DNA of 64,000 nt from Bacteroidetes bacterium UBA2475. GTDB lineage: Bacteria; Bacteroidota; Bacteroidia; B-17B0; Aurantibacillaceae. The stretch is taken from contig DDPF01000009.1 of assembly GCA_002342065.1 (NCBI GenBank), forward strand, positions 39,474-103,473, read 5' to 3'. Positions 55,201-63,100 of this stretch are shown here, in pieces. Position 1 is the first letter of the stretch, and each line of letters begins with the position of its first letter. Both the position numbers and the translations under genes were made by a program. Below the pieces are notes generated by a model. The model was not told where the DNA came from. It saw nothing but the letters and a program-made list of their open reading frames with translations, and did not search any database.

Positions 55201-57016
55201 AGAAATGAATGTTTTAAATGGAAATGCTTTTTCTTTAGAAATTGAGGCCAGAACTTTTTTAAAGAAAAAACTGTGGGTTGAATTGAGCAGCACACCAATT
55301 TTGGATAAAGTTGGGGAAGTTGTTCAGCAGATTGAAGTACTCACCGATATAACAGATAAGAAATTGGCCGAAGCAAACATCAAGCAATTATCTCTTGTCG
55401 CAGAAAAAACAAATAATGGCGTTTTAATTACAGATGTAGAAGGTAAAGCCATCTGGGCTAACCAAAGTTATTTAGAAATGTTTGAGGTTAGCTTAAATGA
55501 TTTAATTGGTGTTAGGCCAAGACAATTATTTAACCCAAATGAAGAACTTTTTTTTAATGAGAATGATGGAATAAATAGAGTAAACTGCACGCGGGAGTTT
55601 GAAATACAAACTTATAAAAATAAAGTAAAAAAGTGGGTCGAATTAAATAATACAGTTATTAATGATGATAATGGGAATGCTTTTCAACAAATTGAAGTTA
55701 TAACTGATATTACCGAGAAGGTTAAAACCCGAAATGAAATTAAACGCTATTCTATAGAATTGGAGTTTCAGAATACCTTAAAAGAAAAATTGATTAATGC
55801 TACTACATTTGAAGAAATTACCAAAGAAGCACTTAGTGTAGTGTTAAACAATATTCAAAATTGTGTTCACATTGCTTTGTTAACTTTAGATGAAAAGAAA
55901 CAAAATTTAAGCGGCTATTATCTTAAGGGTGGAGATATTTTTAAGGAGAGATTTAACGTAAAAGACACAAAAAGTTATGACATTATTAAAACTGGTTCTT
56001 ATTTTATTGAAAATAACTTAGCTCGAATTGAAAATAACTCAGCTTCAGATAAGGAAGCGATAGAATTGGGAGTTTTGTCTTATATCATTTTGCCGATTAT
56101 TAGTTTTGATGAATTGCTTGGTACTTTAAATATCGGATTTGATTGTGAGTTCTGTTTGACGTCAAACGAAATTAAAAACCTACAGACGTTTACAACACTA
56201 TTGTCAACGGCGCTGAATCAATTACATTTACGGGATTCTTTATTTGATAAAAATAAAGATCATGTCTCGAGTTTAATGTACGCAAAAAATATTCAAAACA
56301 CAATTTTACCGCAAGCCGAGGGATTTTCTTTTCCGTTAGAGGATGTAAATGTGTTTTTTAAACCCCGCGATATTGTGAGTGGCGATTTCTATTGGTCTAA
56401 AGCAATTGGTGATTATACTTTTATTGCAGTAGCAGATTGCACAGGACACGGCGTGCCGGGAGCTTTTCTAACCTTAATCGGGAGTCGAATTCTCGAGCAA
56501 ATTATTATCTCTGAGAAAGTTATTTCCCCTGCGGAAATTCTAACAAAACTAGATGATCAATTATACGCTTCCTTAAATCGTAGCGGTGATAGTTTAGTAA
56601 GAGATGGTATGGAAATTGCATTGTGCGCCATCCGTACAAAAACAAATTTGTTAACTTTTGCCGGGGCCGGAATGGGTTTATTATATTTTTCAAACAACCA
56701 AAATATATATATTAAAGGGCAGCGTAAAGCAATAGGCGATTACAGGCAGGAGGATTTTAGTTTCGAAAATCACGAAATTGTATTGGCGGGCGATGAATTG
56801 TTTTTTATGGCTACCGATGGGTATCAAGATCAATTGGGGGGCGAGAATTACAAACGTTATTCTAAAAACAGAATGGTGGAACTATTAGACCGTATAAAAG
56901 ATATGGATGCTGCTAAAAGAAATATTGAAATGGCCAATGAACTTGCTTTGCACGTAAAACAGTATAATCAAACCGATGATATAACAGCAATCGGGTTTAG
57001 AATCAAAAATAAATAA
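49286..57016 (+). CDS. giant multi-PAS/GAF membrane sensor with C-terminal SpoIIE/PP2C phosphatase (SiaA-like)
   Basis: This 2576-residue protein starts with a signal peptide (MTCFVFTIFFFVQIVCKAQ), which favours the ATG at 49286 over a TTG at 49241. A two-component-regulator beta-propeller spans about 20-610 (LLWIGTDGAGLVKYDG type repeats) and a Y_Y_Y domain about 660-730. TM helices lie at about 740-760, with a cluster at 785-930. PAS domains follow at about 940 and 1055, GAF at 1190-1350 and 1360-1525, three PAS of exactly 128 residues each at 1528-1910, two more PAS to 2150 and GAF at 2170-2320. The SpoIIE/PP2C phosphatase at 2330-2576 keeps its metal residues (VSGDFYW, ADCTGHGVPGAFL, QTDDITAIGF). 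No kinase domain is present. It starts the SiaC operon, with siaC1 2 bp downstream. Confidence 0.92.
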   Translation: MTCFVFTIFFFVQIVCKAQVYDFKTINQEQGLPSSVITSIAQDSRDLLWIGTDGAGLVKYDGNSYVVYDQSNGLKGTFITDIVEDANANMVISSKYGGISVFNGKNFFKNYNAGINGIKSNFFYKLIKSNKGVFCVGEKEIILIKEDYSIQRIFSNENNYAEVNSLVVDSLANLYLGTSSGLLCLKGKALQLVKPDVLNGYISIFSRKESEIIISSMQEGLFELHKSLSLTKIASIPKFFQSKHLFVSKRGTIWLSGEGKQGLLMFDGEGFSEFNASNGFNGENVLCFFQDKSKNLLIGTEGSGLYKTGPQLFIDFANVNELSNPMIFSIFKDNEDLYVGVRKQGVYKFKEDNKGKIRFEKAFLNNTGANILYKNNSNELLLGNKEGLSKIENNKITRVKFGNSVKEEIPVVCLKQDNLNRYVIGSFGQGLLITDEKFNKIISFKANKKTFADHIYTIEQFKKNKWYVGTSNGLYILTESSPNVFEISEQIVSGVISVSTKDMYGNFWFAGQGGIYCFTKSNVKQYGRKDGLTSTLIYTLIADKKGFVWCGSNLGMDRIEPNRYGEIISIKNFNSKNGFKGLETNMRSQFRDNDGNLYIGTAKGLTKCLVNYKIKTDSIPKAIITNISVANQENNLSNENGKNKWLTIPDSAHEYKTNENQLTFRFNIANTGNDRNFFYTYRLDGAGENWSNPTELGEVTYSNLSPGKYIFRVKAVNRYGQNLNQEAQFYFSIKTPFYLTWWFISSLLALLGVVVYALYRQYNFYRKDAIADYEELESNVKETRLYFLILGFVFPGTEIFMEIFKVRNESELLSNVVIGVVFLILYFLSKKNRFFQVNIDIIFNSVFLVFAFFTIYKCIFLSFELITFSEFLIVIFFSYGVFRNLKYFLIFNISCFLFFGIFLFVNIIEFKLVLTYLNSILILTILSYIRHLAISVAKEKLLFANSVVNDGNSIVIASNNEGKVVFVSDNVREILGYTSDELMGEGWWNLSYVEKSLVLEVKKKVVSSLFSEQTYKRKVKKKDGTYIWVQWQDKPFNKNTFVGIGQDITQLVNIQAKYETIIETAQDIVYKTDSKGIYTYINDYTEKILGYKVSELIGKHFTLLIQKDYVRKVAHFYLKNSNTLTNFDTLEFPVQTKSGEIKWLSQNITAERGKDNELIGFSGIVRDITAIKKAEIEKVTKQNKVARYNSIFKELTLKSNSETIGLSRVLDNIVKNAAIGLNIDRISIWEYVNDEILCTKVYTVKDEIFDQGDILKGKDYPNYFKALLSGRPIIINNICESEITNDFCIMPDNDIKSLLDVPVFLNGELNGLVCCEMTESYKQWDDEDVSFVRSIADIIAISVEAQKRKNLEKKLLFRSKVLAAIAKTTEKLLVSDNIQETLKQSIQSIGEATNIDKIYFYEYNREIGVLKLSCDWYSKNFVKMPSENSLQQMPINALGPISNYLLENKNYFAITREIGNQSLKQMFDELGILSTLILPVYVRGEFHGFIGFDDCKFERVWSEDQLNVIQSLVTNISNALERINANSVIKTSERNFRLINETIPDDFWLYDIKSKKYLYQSEKCIDLYELSPKSFYNGTYSSEIIVHEEDKVVYNDAPKLLEKQDSYLIEYRIILKGNKIKWIQEKSSGIKNEVGELIYISGVSSDITARKNTELALKESENNFRLLNETIDNVFWLYDLIGKKVIYISSSCEKILGVKAEAFYSTNNYWVNYIFEDDKSLILKAHEEIERVGFYEIEYRIKTKEGSFKWIYEKSFGIKGAEGRYAKSSGICTDITEKKETELALKESETNFRQINETIQDVFWLYDLVNRKYLYISPNSLQILGIPENEFYQGIHIKRDFVFDEDKSIYNSAESLLIKQDSYEIEYRIKLDDGSFKWINEKSYAIRNDRGELIRNSGICSDITGKKKTEAEIRQLSLVAEKTRNGILIADKDGRAVWANQGYLNMFEIAEADLIGRWPRELFKPNDNAFDKEMNVLNGNAFSLEIEARTFLKKKLWVELSSTPILDKVGEVVQQIEVLTDITDKKLAEANIKQLSLVAEKTNNGVLITDVEGKAIWANQSYLEMFEVSLNDLIGVRPRQLFNPNEELFFNENDGINRVNCTREFEIQTYKNKVKKWVELNNTVINDDNGNAFQQIEVITDITEKVKTRNEIKRYSIELEFQNTLKEKLINATTFEEITKEALSVVLNNIQNCVHIALLTLDEKKQNLSGYYLKGGDIFKERFNVKDTKSYDIIKTGSYFIENNLARIENNSASDKEAIELGVLSYIILPIISFDELLGTLNIGFDCEFCLTSNEIKNLQTFTTLLSTALNQLHLRDSLFDKNKDHVSSLMYAKNIQNTILPQAEGFSFPLEDVNVFFKPRDIVSGDFYWSKAIGDYTFIAVADCTGHGVPGAFLTLIGSRILEQIIISEKVISPAEILTKLDDQLYASLNRSGDSLVRDGMEIALCAIRTKTNLLTFAGAGMGLLYFSNNQNIYIKGQRKAIGDYRQEDFSFENHEIVLAGDELFFMATDGYQDQLGGENYKRYSKNRMVELLDRIKDMDAAKRNIEMANELALHVKQYNQTDDITAIGFRIKNK
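53867..55018 (+). repeat. three tandem 384-bp PAS-PAC repeats inside the giant sensor gene
   Basis: Three units begin at 53867, 54251 and 54635, each exactly 384 bp (128 codons). Their first residues align as ERNFRLINETIPDDFWLYD, ENNFRLLNETIDNVFWLYD and ETNFRQINETIQDVFWLYD. The even length points to duplication in register. A second pair of PAS units (LSLVAEKTRNG at about 55016 and LSLVAEKTNNG at about 55373) has a 357-bp period. Confidence 0.85.
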
Positions 57017-57017
57017 A

Positions 57018-57392
57018 ATGGAATCTTTGTACATAAAAGCTACCGAACAAACACCCGAAGTTGATTTTAAATTGAGCGGAGATTTAAAAATTAAAGGCGT
57101 TTCTCTGCCCGAGAATATTTTTACATTTTATAACGACGTGGTTAGTTGGCTTGCTCAGTATGAAACTTCTTTACCAAAAAACATTAATTTAGTTTTAAAT
57201 CTCGAGTATTTTAACACCGCTTCCTCCCAAATGCTTGCGAGAATAATAAAAAGGATAATTGGGTTTAAAGAAATTGGCAGCAACGTGAGAGTTGTTTGGT
57301 TGTATGAAAAAGATGATGACGACTTGCTCGAAGAGGGAGAGAAGTTGCAATACTTGGTAAAGTATAATTTTGATTTTGTAGAAGATAATTAG
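57018..57392 (+). CDS. SiaC-family (DUF1987) regulatory phosphoprotein, copy 1
   Basis: This 124-residue cytoplasmic protein has all DUF1987/SiaC features: ATEQTPEVDFKLSGDLKIKG, the SLPEN motif (29-33), and EYFNTASS near 63-70, where Thr67 matches the phosphorylated Thr of Pseudomonas SiaC (Thr68 as I recall). The Asp/Glu-rich stretch EKDDDDLLEEGEKLQYL follows. SiaC cycles between phosphorylated and free states set by a SiaB-type kinase and a SiaA-type PP2C phosphatase. It follows the giant PP2C gene by 2 bp and two more copies follow it. The role is inferred from the family. Confidence 0.88.
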   Translation: MESLYIKATEQTPEVDFKLSGDLKIKGVSLPENIFTFYNDVVSWLAQYETSLPKNINLVLNLEYFNTASSQMLARIIKRIIGFKEIGSNVRVVWLYEKDDDDLLEEGEKLQYLVKYNFDFVEDN

Positions 57393-57436
57393 AAGACCTA
57401 TTTTTGAAGCGTCAATTCGAAGAAGGTAAATGAAAT

Positions 57437-57804
57437 ATGGAAGATTTGATTATAAATAGAACAAAAGAAACACCTCAAATAGTTTTTAAAACAACTAGTG
57501 AGTTATTAATTGCGGGAACTTCTCTGTTTATGATTTTTTTCAAAAAATTGACGAGTGGTTGGAGCGCTTTAAAGCGAATTTACCGTCCACAATTAATTTA
57601 ACGTTTGATGTTGATTATTTAAATACAGCATCGTCTGTATATGTTTTAAGGTTTTTAAGAAAGCTCATTGATTATTCAAACAGTAAGTCGTCGCTGAAAA
57701 TAATTTGGAAATATTTAAAAGATGATGATGATATGTTGGATGAAGGAGACAAATTCCAAAGCCTAAGTAAATATAAATTTGAATTTTTAGAAAAAAATAT
57801 ATAA
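57437..57804 (+). pseudogene. SiaC-family (DUF1987) gene, copy 2, frameshifted
   Basis: Frame 1 starts at 57437 (MEDLIINRTKETPQIVFKT) and reads AGTSL, then runs out of register to a TAA at 57599. From about 57530 another frame continues the family (YDFFQKIDEWLERFKANLPS, then DYLNTASSVYVLRF) to the stop at 57804. The shift is one base modulo three and lies exactly at the SLPEN motif, where copies 1 and 3 have three more residues. A ~10-bp loss of the PEN codons plus one base explains it. The Thr of NTAS is kept. The gene is probably dead. Confidence 0.8.
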
Positions 57805-57814
57805 TAAAATCAAT

Positions 57815-58186
57815 ATGGAAAATTTAATTTTAACGTCTACTGACGAAACACCCGAAATTAATTTTAATACCAACGGACAGTTACTACTTAAGGGTATTTC
57901 TGTACCGGAAAACGTGTCTAATTTTTATTTGCCATTAATAGCATGGATACAAGAACTGGAAAAGACTCAACCTCGTGAGGTGACGTTGGTTTTTGAAATC
58001 GAATACATTAATACCGCTTCTACAAGAGTGTTTATTGATCTGGTAAAAAAGGTAATGTCACTAAAAAACGACAAGTGTTCCTCCAAAATTGTTTGGCGCC
58101 ATGAAGAAGAGGATGAGGATAACTTAGATTTGGGAAAAGATTTGGAATATAGTGCAAAAACGACTTTTGAATTTCAAGTAATTTAA
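57815..58186 (+). CDS. SiaC-family (DUF1987) regulatory phosphoprotein, copy 3
   Basis: This 123-residue protein matches copy 1 in layout: STDETPEINFNTNGQLLLKG, SVPEN at 29-33, EYINTAST near 63-70 with Thr67 as the likely phospho-site, and RHEEEDEDNLDLGKDLEY. It diverges from copy 1 in the helix between these (FYLPLIAWIQELEKTQPREV), so the two may have separate partners. It lies 10 bp after the frameshifted copy and 15 bp before the TonB-dependent receptor gene, in one plus-strand operon. Confidence 0.88.
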   Translation: MENLILTSTDETPEINFNTNGQLLLKGISVPENVSNFYLPLIAWIQELEKTQPREVTLVFEIEYINTASTRVFIDLVKKVMSLKNDKCSSKIVWRHEEEDEDNLDLGKDLEYSAKTTFEFQVI

Positions 58187-58201
58187 GTTATCCGGATTTT
58201 A

Positions 58202-60184
58202 ATGCGACATAACTTTCTATATTTTTTTTCTTTTTGTTTTCCACTTTTTTTTGTCGGTCAACAATCCGACACAACAAAAACGGTCATTTTTCCGAAATTA
58301 GTGGGTGAGATTATTAACTTAAAACCCGATTATGATAATGACGAAAAGGTTACCATTGCTAATTTAAACGAAGTAAACATTAACGAAGCCCCAGGCTCTA
58401 TTTATGTTGTAACGTCTTCTGAAATCGAAAAAAATGGCTACTTAGATTTGTTAGATGTTTTATTGGACGTGCCCGGATTTAACATTGCATCTGACGTTCA
58501 AAATGGAGTTGCTCCAACATTAAGGGGCATGTGGGCGGCGGAGGCTAAGTTATTATTTATGATAGATGGGTTAGTGATGAATGACATGGCCTATGGTTCT
58601 TTCATAGTTGGCGGCAGGCTTTCGTTAGTTAATATTGATAGAATTGAAATTATAAAAGGCGCCGGCTCATCTATCTACGGGGGTTTGGCCGCTTTAGGAG
58701 TTGTAAACATAATTACGAAAAGTGGTAAAAAATCAAGTGGCAGTTCGTTTTTAGTAAATACGGGTATTTCAAATAATAATGTGTCGCGTTTAGGTTTAGG
58801 GTTTAATTATGGAACAAGTTTGGTTAACGGCATGGATTTAACCGCATCCGGCGGAATTTTTGAAGGTAATCGAAGTAACAAAACAATTACTTTACCCGAT
58901 TCGTCGGAGGTTAATTTAAGAGATTCTTCATCAGTAAATGACGCTTTTGTAAATTTTAGAGTAAAGTTCAAAGGTTTTGAATATGGGGTTAATTATAACG
59001 ACTATAATTTTCAAGCAACTTACGAACCTACTTCCTCATTAGTTAGAACCTACAATAACGCGTTAAAGTATACTTTCAATAAAGCAAAGTTTACACTTAT
59101 CCCTTACGCCGGTTTTAAAAAACAAGTGCCTTGGAATACGCAGTATGGCGATCCAAAAATTTACGATGTGCAAAATATAGTCACACGAAGGATTATTGTG
59201 GGTTCTAATTTGAATTTTCAATTGAATAGTTTTATGAGATTTGTTTCCGGAGTAGAATACTATAATGATTTTTACAGGCATTTCAGACCTAATTTAGCGT
59301 TAACTAACGGTAAATTAACTGACTCATTTAATGGATACGCTGCTTTTTTGGAGTCGGAAGTAGATCTAAAATACTCAAAATTGTTTATTGGCGGGCGTTA
59401 CGATCAGTATGGTGGTTTTAAAGAGAAGTTTTCGCCAAGAATAAGTTTAACTAAAGACTTTGGATTATGGAGTTACAAATTAATTTACGGCGAAGCCTTT
59501 AAAATTCCTCCTCTTCAAAACATCAATTTAAATTCAACCAACCTGGTTCCGGAAACGGTAAAAGATTATCAGGCAGAGTTTGGTCTAAAAAGAAATAAAA
59601 CAGAGCTTAAACTAAACGGTTTTTATACAAGAATTGATGATATTATTGTTTTTACCTACGACTTAAATACTCTTTTGGAATCATATAATAATGTTGGTTT
59701 TTCTAAAGTTGCCGGAACGGAAGTTCTTTTTAAGACAAACATCAATAAATTTAGTTTTACAAGTACATATTCGTTTTATTCATTATTAAATAGCAATGTT
59801 TCGGATATAATAGTTGACACAACTAATTTTAAACTTGGTTCTGTTGGAATACCAAAACACAAGTATACTGCACGTTTATCGTATATTATTAACGAGAGAA
59901 ATTCATTTGGGGTATATTATCAATTTCAGTCACAAAAGCACGCGCAAGAACGAATTTCCCAAACAACCGAAGAGTATGGTTCGGTAGAATATCCGGCAAC
60001 GCACAACATAAATGTTTCTTGTCAACTAAAAGGCCTGCTAAAATTGTTTGATTTAAATTTTGGTATTAATAATATTTTAAACACCACCAATTATTATGTA
60101 TACCCCTTAAATAGTGGCTATTTTCCATTAGCAGGTATGGGGAGAGAGTTTTTTATCCAAATGAAATTTAGATTAAAAGATTGA
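58202..60184 (+). CDS. TonB-dependent outer-membrane receptor
   Basis: This 660-residue protein has a signal peptide (1-20), an N-terminal linker and a plug at about 50-180 (LDLLDVLLDVPGFNIASDV, LRGMWAAEAKLLFMIDG, GAGSSIYGGLAALGVVNIIT). A barrel with a Phe C-terminus region (MGREFFIQMKFRLKD) follows. There is no carboxypeptidase-regulatory or STN signalling domain. It is embedded in the SiaC/PP2C operon: 15 bp after siaC copy 3, and its stop overlaps the next TTG by 4 bp (TTGA). This makes translational coupling with the PP2C-SiaB fusion likely, so its ligand may be tied to that pathway. Confidence 0.9.
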   Translation: MRHNFLYFFSFCFPLFFVGQQSDTTKTVIFPKLVGEIINLKPDYDNDEKVTIANLNEVNINEAPGSIYVVTSSEIEKNGYLDLLDVLLDVPGFNIASDVQNGVAPTLRGMWAAEAKLLFMIDGLVMNDMAYGSFIVGGRLSLVNIDRIEIIKGAGSSIYGGLAALGVVNIITKSGKKSSGSSFLVNTGISNNNVSRLGLGFNYGTSLVNGMDLTASGGIFEGNRSNKTITLPDSSEVNLRDSSSVNDAFVNFRVKFKGFEYGVNYNDYNFQATYEPTSSLVRTYNNALKYTFNKAKFTLIPYAGFKKQVPWNTQYGDPKIYDVQNIVTRRIIVGSNLNFQLNSFMRFVSGVEYYNDFYRHFRPNLALTNGKLTDSFNGYAAFLESEVDLKYSKLFIGGRYDQYGGFKEKFSPRISLTKDFGLWSYKLIYGEAFKIPPLQNINLNSTNLVPETVKDYQAEFGLKRNKTELKLNGFYTRIDDIIVFTYDLNTLLESYNNVGFSKVAGTEVLFKTNINKFSFTSTYSFYSLLNSNVSDIIVDTTNFKLGSVGIPKHKYTARLSYIINERNSFGVYYQFQSQKHAQERISQTTEEYGSVEYPATHNINVSCQLKGLLKLFDLNFGINNILNTTNYYVYPLNSGYFPLAGMGREFFIQMKFRLKD

Positions 60185-63100
60185 AAAAGCTGTTGTTAAT
60201 ATTATTATTTGGAAGCATTTATTCATTGAAGGCTCAGTATTTTGATATTACTAAGGTAATAACGGATAATTTGAGGTTTGAAAACGAAAAACTGCAAAAT
60301 TTTTACGAACAAAATATAAATCTCAGCGAAAAGGAAAATTCTTTACAAAAAATAATCTATGAAATTGCGAAAGAAAGCAATAATAAGCAAATGTCGCAAA
60401 ACGATGAGTGTTGCTATGAGATACTTTTAGGATTGAATTATTCGTTAAAGAACCAAAACAAAGAAGCAATAAAATATGTTGTTAAGTCTAAGCGTATTTC
60501 CGAAAAACTAAATAGTGACAGATTAGTTAACGCAAATGCTGTTTTAGCTTCGCTTGTTTACCGAAAAATGGAAGCTAACAGCTCTGTAGTTGATGAGATT
60601 AAAAAGTGTAAAAATCTAAAAGTACACGAACAGTATCAAATTCTTCTAACAAAAATTGTTTATCAAGAATTGATAAAAGATTATGTTTCTTTGATAGCAA
60701 ATATAGAGCCGCTAAACACAGCCGCAAAAAGCACATCCAACTACGATTACCTATACTTCTCAAAAAAGTTGTTCTATTTCTATTTGGAGGTAAAAAAAGA
60801 TTACGAAACTGCCTTGAAATACTCATCACTAAACCAGTCTATAATTGAAAATTTTACGCAAGGAACCCAGTTTAACAAGGATGTTTATTACACCTTTAAA
60901 CCGACTATTGATGATGATTATATCGTTTTCGAAAAAATAGTCTGCCTCTCTAATCGTGGAACGGCCTATCGATTACTGAATAATTTACCCGAATCTGAAA
61001 ACAGCCTTCAAGCCGCAATTGAATTAAGTAAAACGTACAAGGCGGGCAAAACATTGGGTTTTTTGTATAATAATTTTGGATTAACCTACACGATATTAAA
61101 GAAATATGACAAGGCAAATAGCTATTATCAATTAGCACTAAGTGAAAATGTAGCGCAAAAAAAGCAGGATGCGATTGCTGAAACATATAATTTAATTGCT
61201 AAAAACGAATTATTGAGAAATCAACAGCAATTATCTTCTCAAGCATGTCAAGATGCGATAAAAATATCTGAAAAAAATTCAGATTATAAAAACTTGGCGG
61301 CCTCCTATTTTATTTTGTCAGAGGTGTATCAAATCAATAATGATTATCTAAATGCTCAAAAAAACTATAAGATGTTTACCTATTATTCGGAATTGAGCGA
61401 AAAAAGTAAAGTTGACAAGAATGAGCGTGACCTTAAAGTGAGTTCAGAAGCCTTAGTTTCTATCTCTGCATTTGAGAGAGATTTTTCTGAAATAGAAAAA
61501 AATGAGCTGGAATTATTAAGGATAAAATTAGAATCAGAGCAGCGCGCACAGGAATTATTGTTATTAAAAAAGGAAAACGAGTTAAAGGAAAAAACCCTGC
61601 TTAATCAACAGTTAGAAAAAGATAGAGTCCTAAAATCGTTAGCACTAATACAGCAGCAGTTAGAGAAGGAAAAACTAGCAAAAGACTATGATCGTATAAA
61701 CAAGGATAGAGAGATTAAGGGGCTAGAGAACGAAAAAAGCAAAGGGCAAATTAGCCTTTTAAACAGTCAAAAAACAATTTATGAAAAAGAAAAAATTCTA
61801 AAAAGCCTCGAAGCTAAAAGTGATAAGGAGCAAAAGAAATATTTAACTATTGGCTTGGTTTTAATGGGGTTTGTTTTTTTACTTTTTGCTTTTTTTCTAT
61901 ACAGGAACAACAAACAACGTAAGATTATTCAAGGAACGAATATTGAACTGGAGAGAATTACTGATTATTTGAAAGGAAGTAATGCCAAATTAGAGGAGAG
62001 TGTTTCGGAGATAAATAAACAAAAGCAAATCATTGAAACTAAAAATTATCAAATTGTAGAAAGTATAAATTATTCGTTAAGAATTCAAGAAGCTTTATTA
62101 TTTAACGAGAAAGAATTAACCAATTTTTTTAAAGATTCGTTTATTATTTCGCGAGCAAAGGACATTGTTAACGGCGATTTTTTTCTCGTAACCAAAAAAC
62201 GAAATAAGATTTATGCTATAGTGGCTGATTGCACCGGGCATGGCGTTCCGGGGGCGTTGTTATCTATTATCGGGTATGAGGAAATTAGTCACCTTATCGA
62301 GTATCACAATTATTCGCCGGCGCAAATACTTGAGAAGCTAAATACTAAAATCAACCAATTACTTAATTCAGATAAGCAGGTTGGATCTGACGGGATGGAT
62401 GTAATGCTCTTGGAACTTGATACAGTTAGTAAAACATTAACATTTGCCGGCGCCAGAAGCTACTTACTGGTGTACGATAATAATTGTTTAACCGAGTATA
62501 AGGGCGATAGGATTTCGATAGGAGAATTTACTGAGGAAAAGGTCAATTTCAATAATCATCAATTGGAAATTTCTGAAAATACAAAAATTTACATGTACTC
62601 GGATGGATTTCAAGATCAACAAACTGAAAAAAATTTGAAAAGAATTGGTAGCAAGGTTCTTAAGCAAGCAATTTTGGATTCTGTGGAAAAGCCTTTTAAT
62701 GAACAAAGAAATAGGTTGCTGCGCTTATTTGAAGAACAAAAAGGCGGCAATAAACAAACTGACGATGTTACCGTTTTAGGATTTGCACCAAGTTTATTCT
62801 TAAATCAAGAGGAATTAAAGACCGAAAATCCAAAAATAAGACAATTACTTAGTTCAATTTCTAACGACGATTTTTCTGTTCATAATCTGGTTGTAGTTTA
62901 TGGTCAAATGAATCAAGACGTTGTTATTTCTACTGTACAGTTGATTGAGAGGAAACTGAATATAAAGAGTTTGAATAAGGGGTATATTAATAGAATTAAA
63001 TCTATCGCCACTGAAATTCTACAAAACATTACTAAACATCAATATACTGACGTAAACTATTCGCCTTATTTTATTTTAAACGAAAGCAACGGAAACTTAA

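Noticed and set aside
59063..59281. Minus-strand open frames inside the TonB receptor and PP2C-SiaB genes
   Set aside because: Shadows of conserved genes; none has a signal, motif or separate start context.
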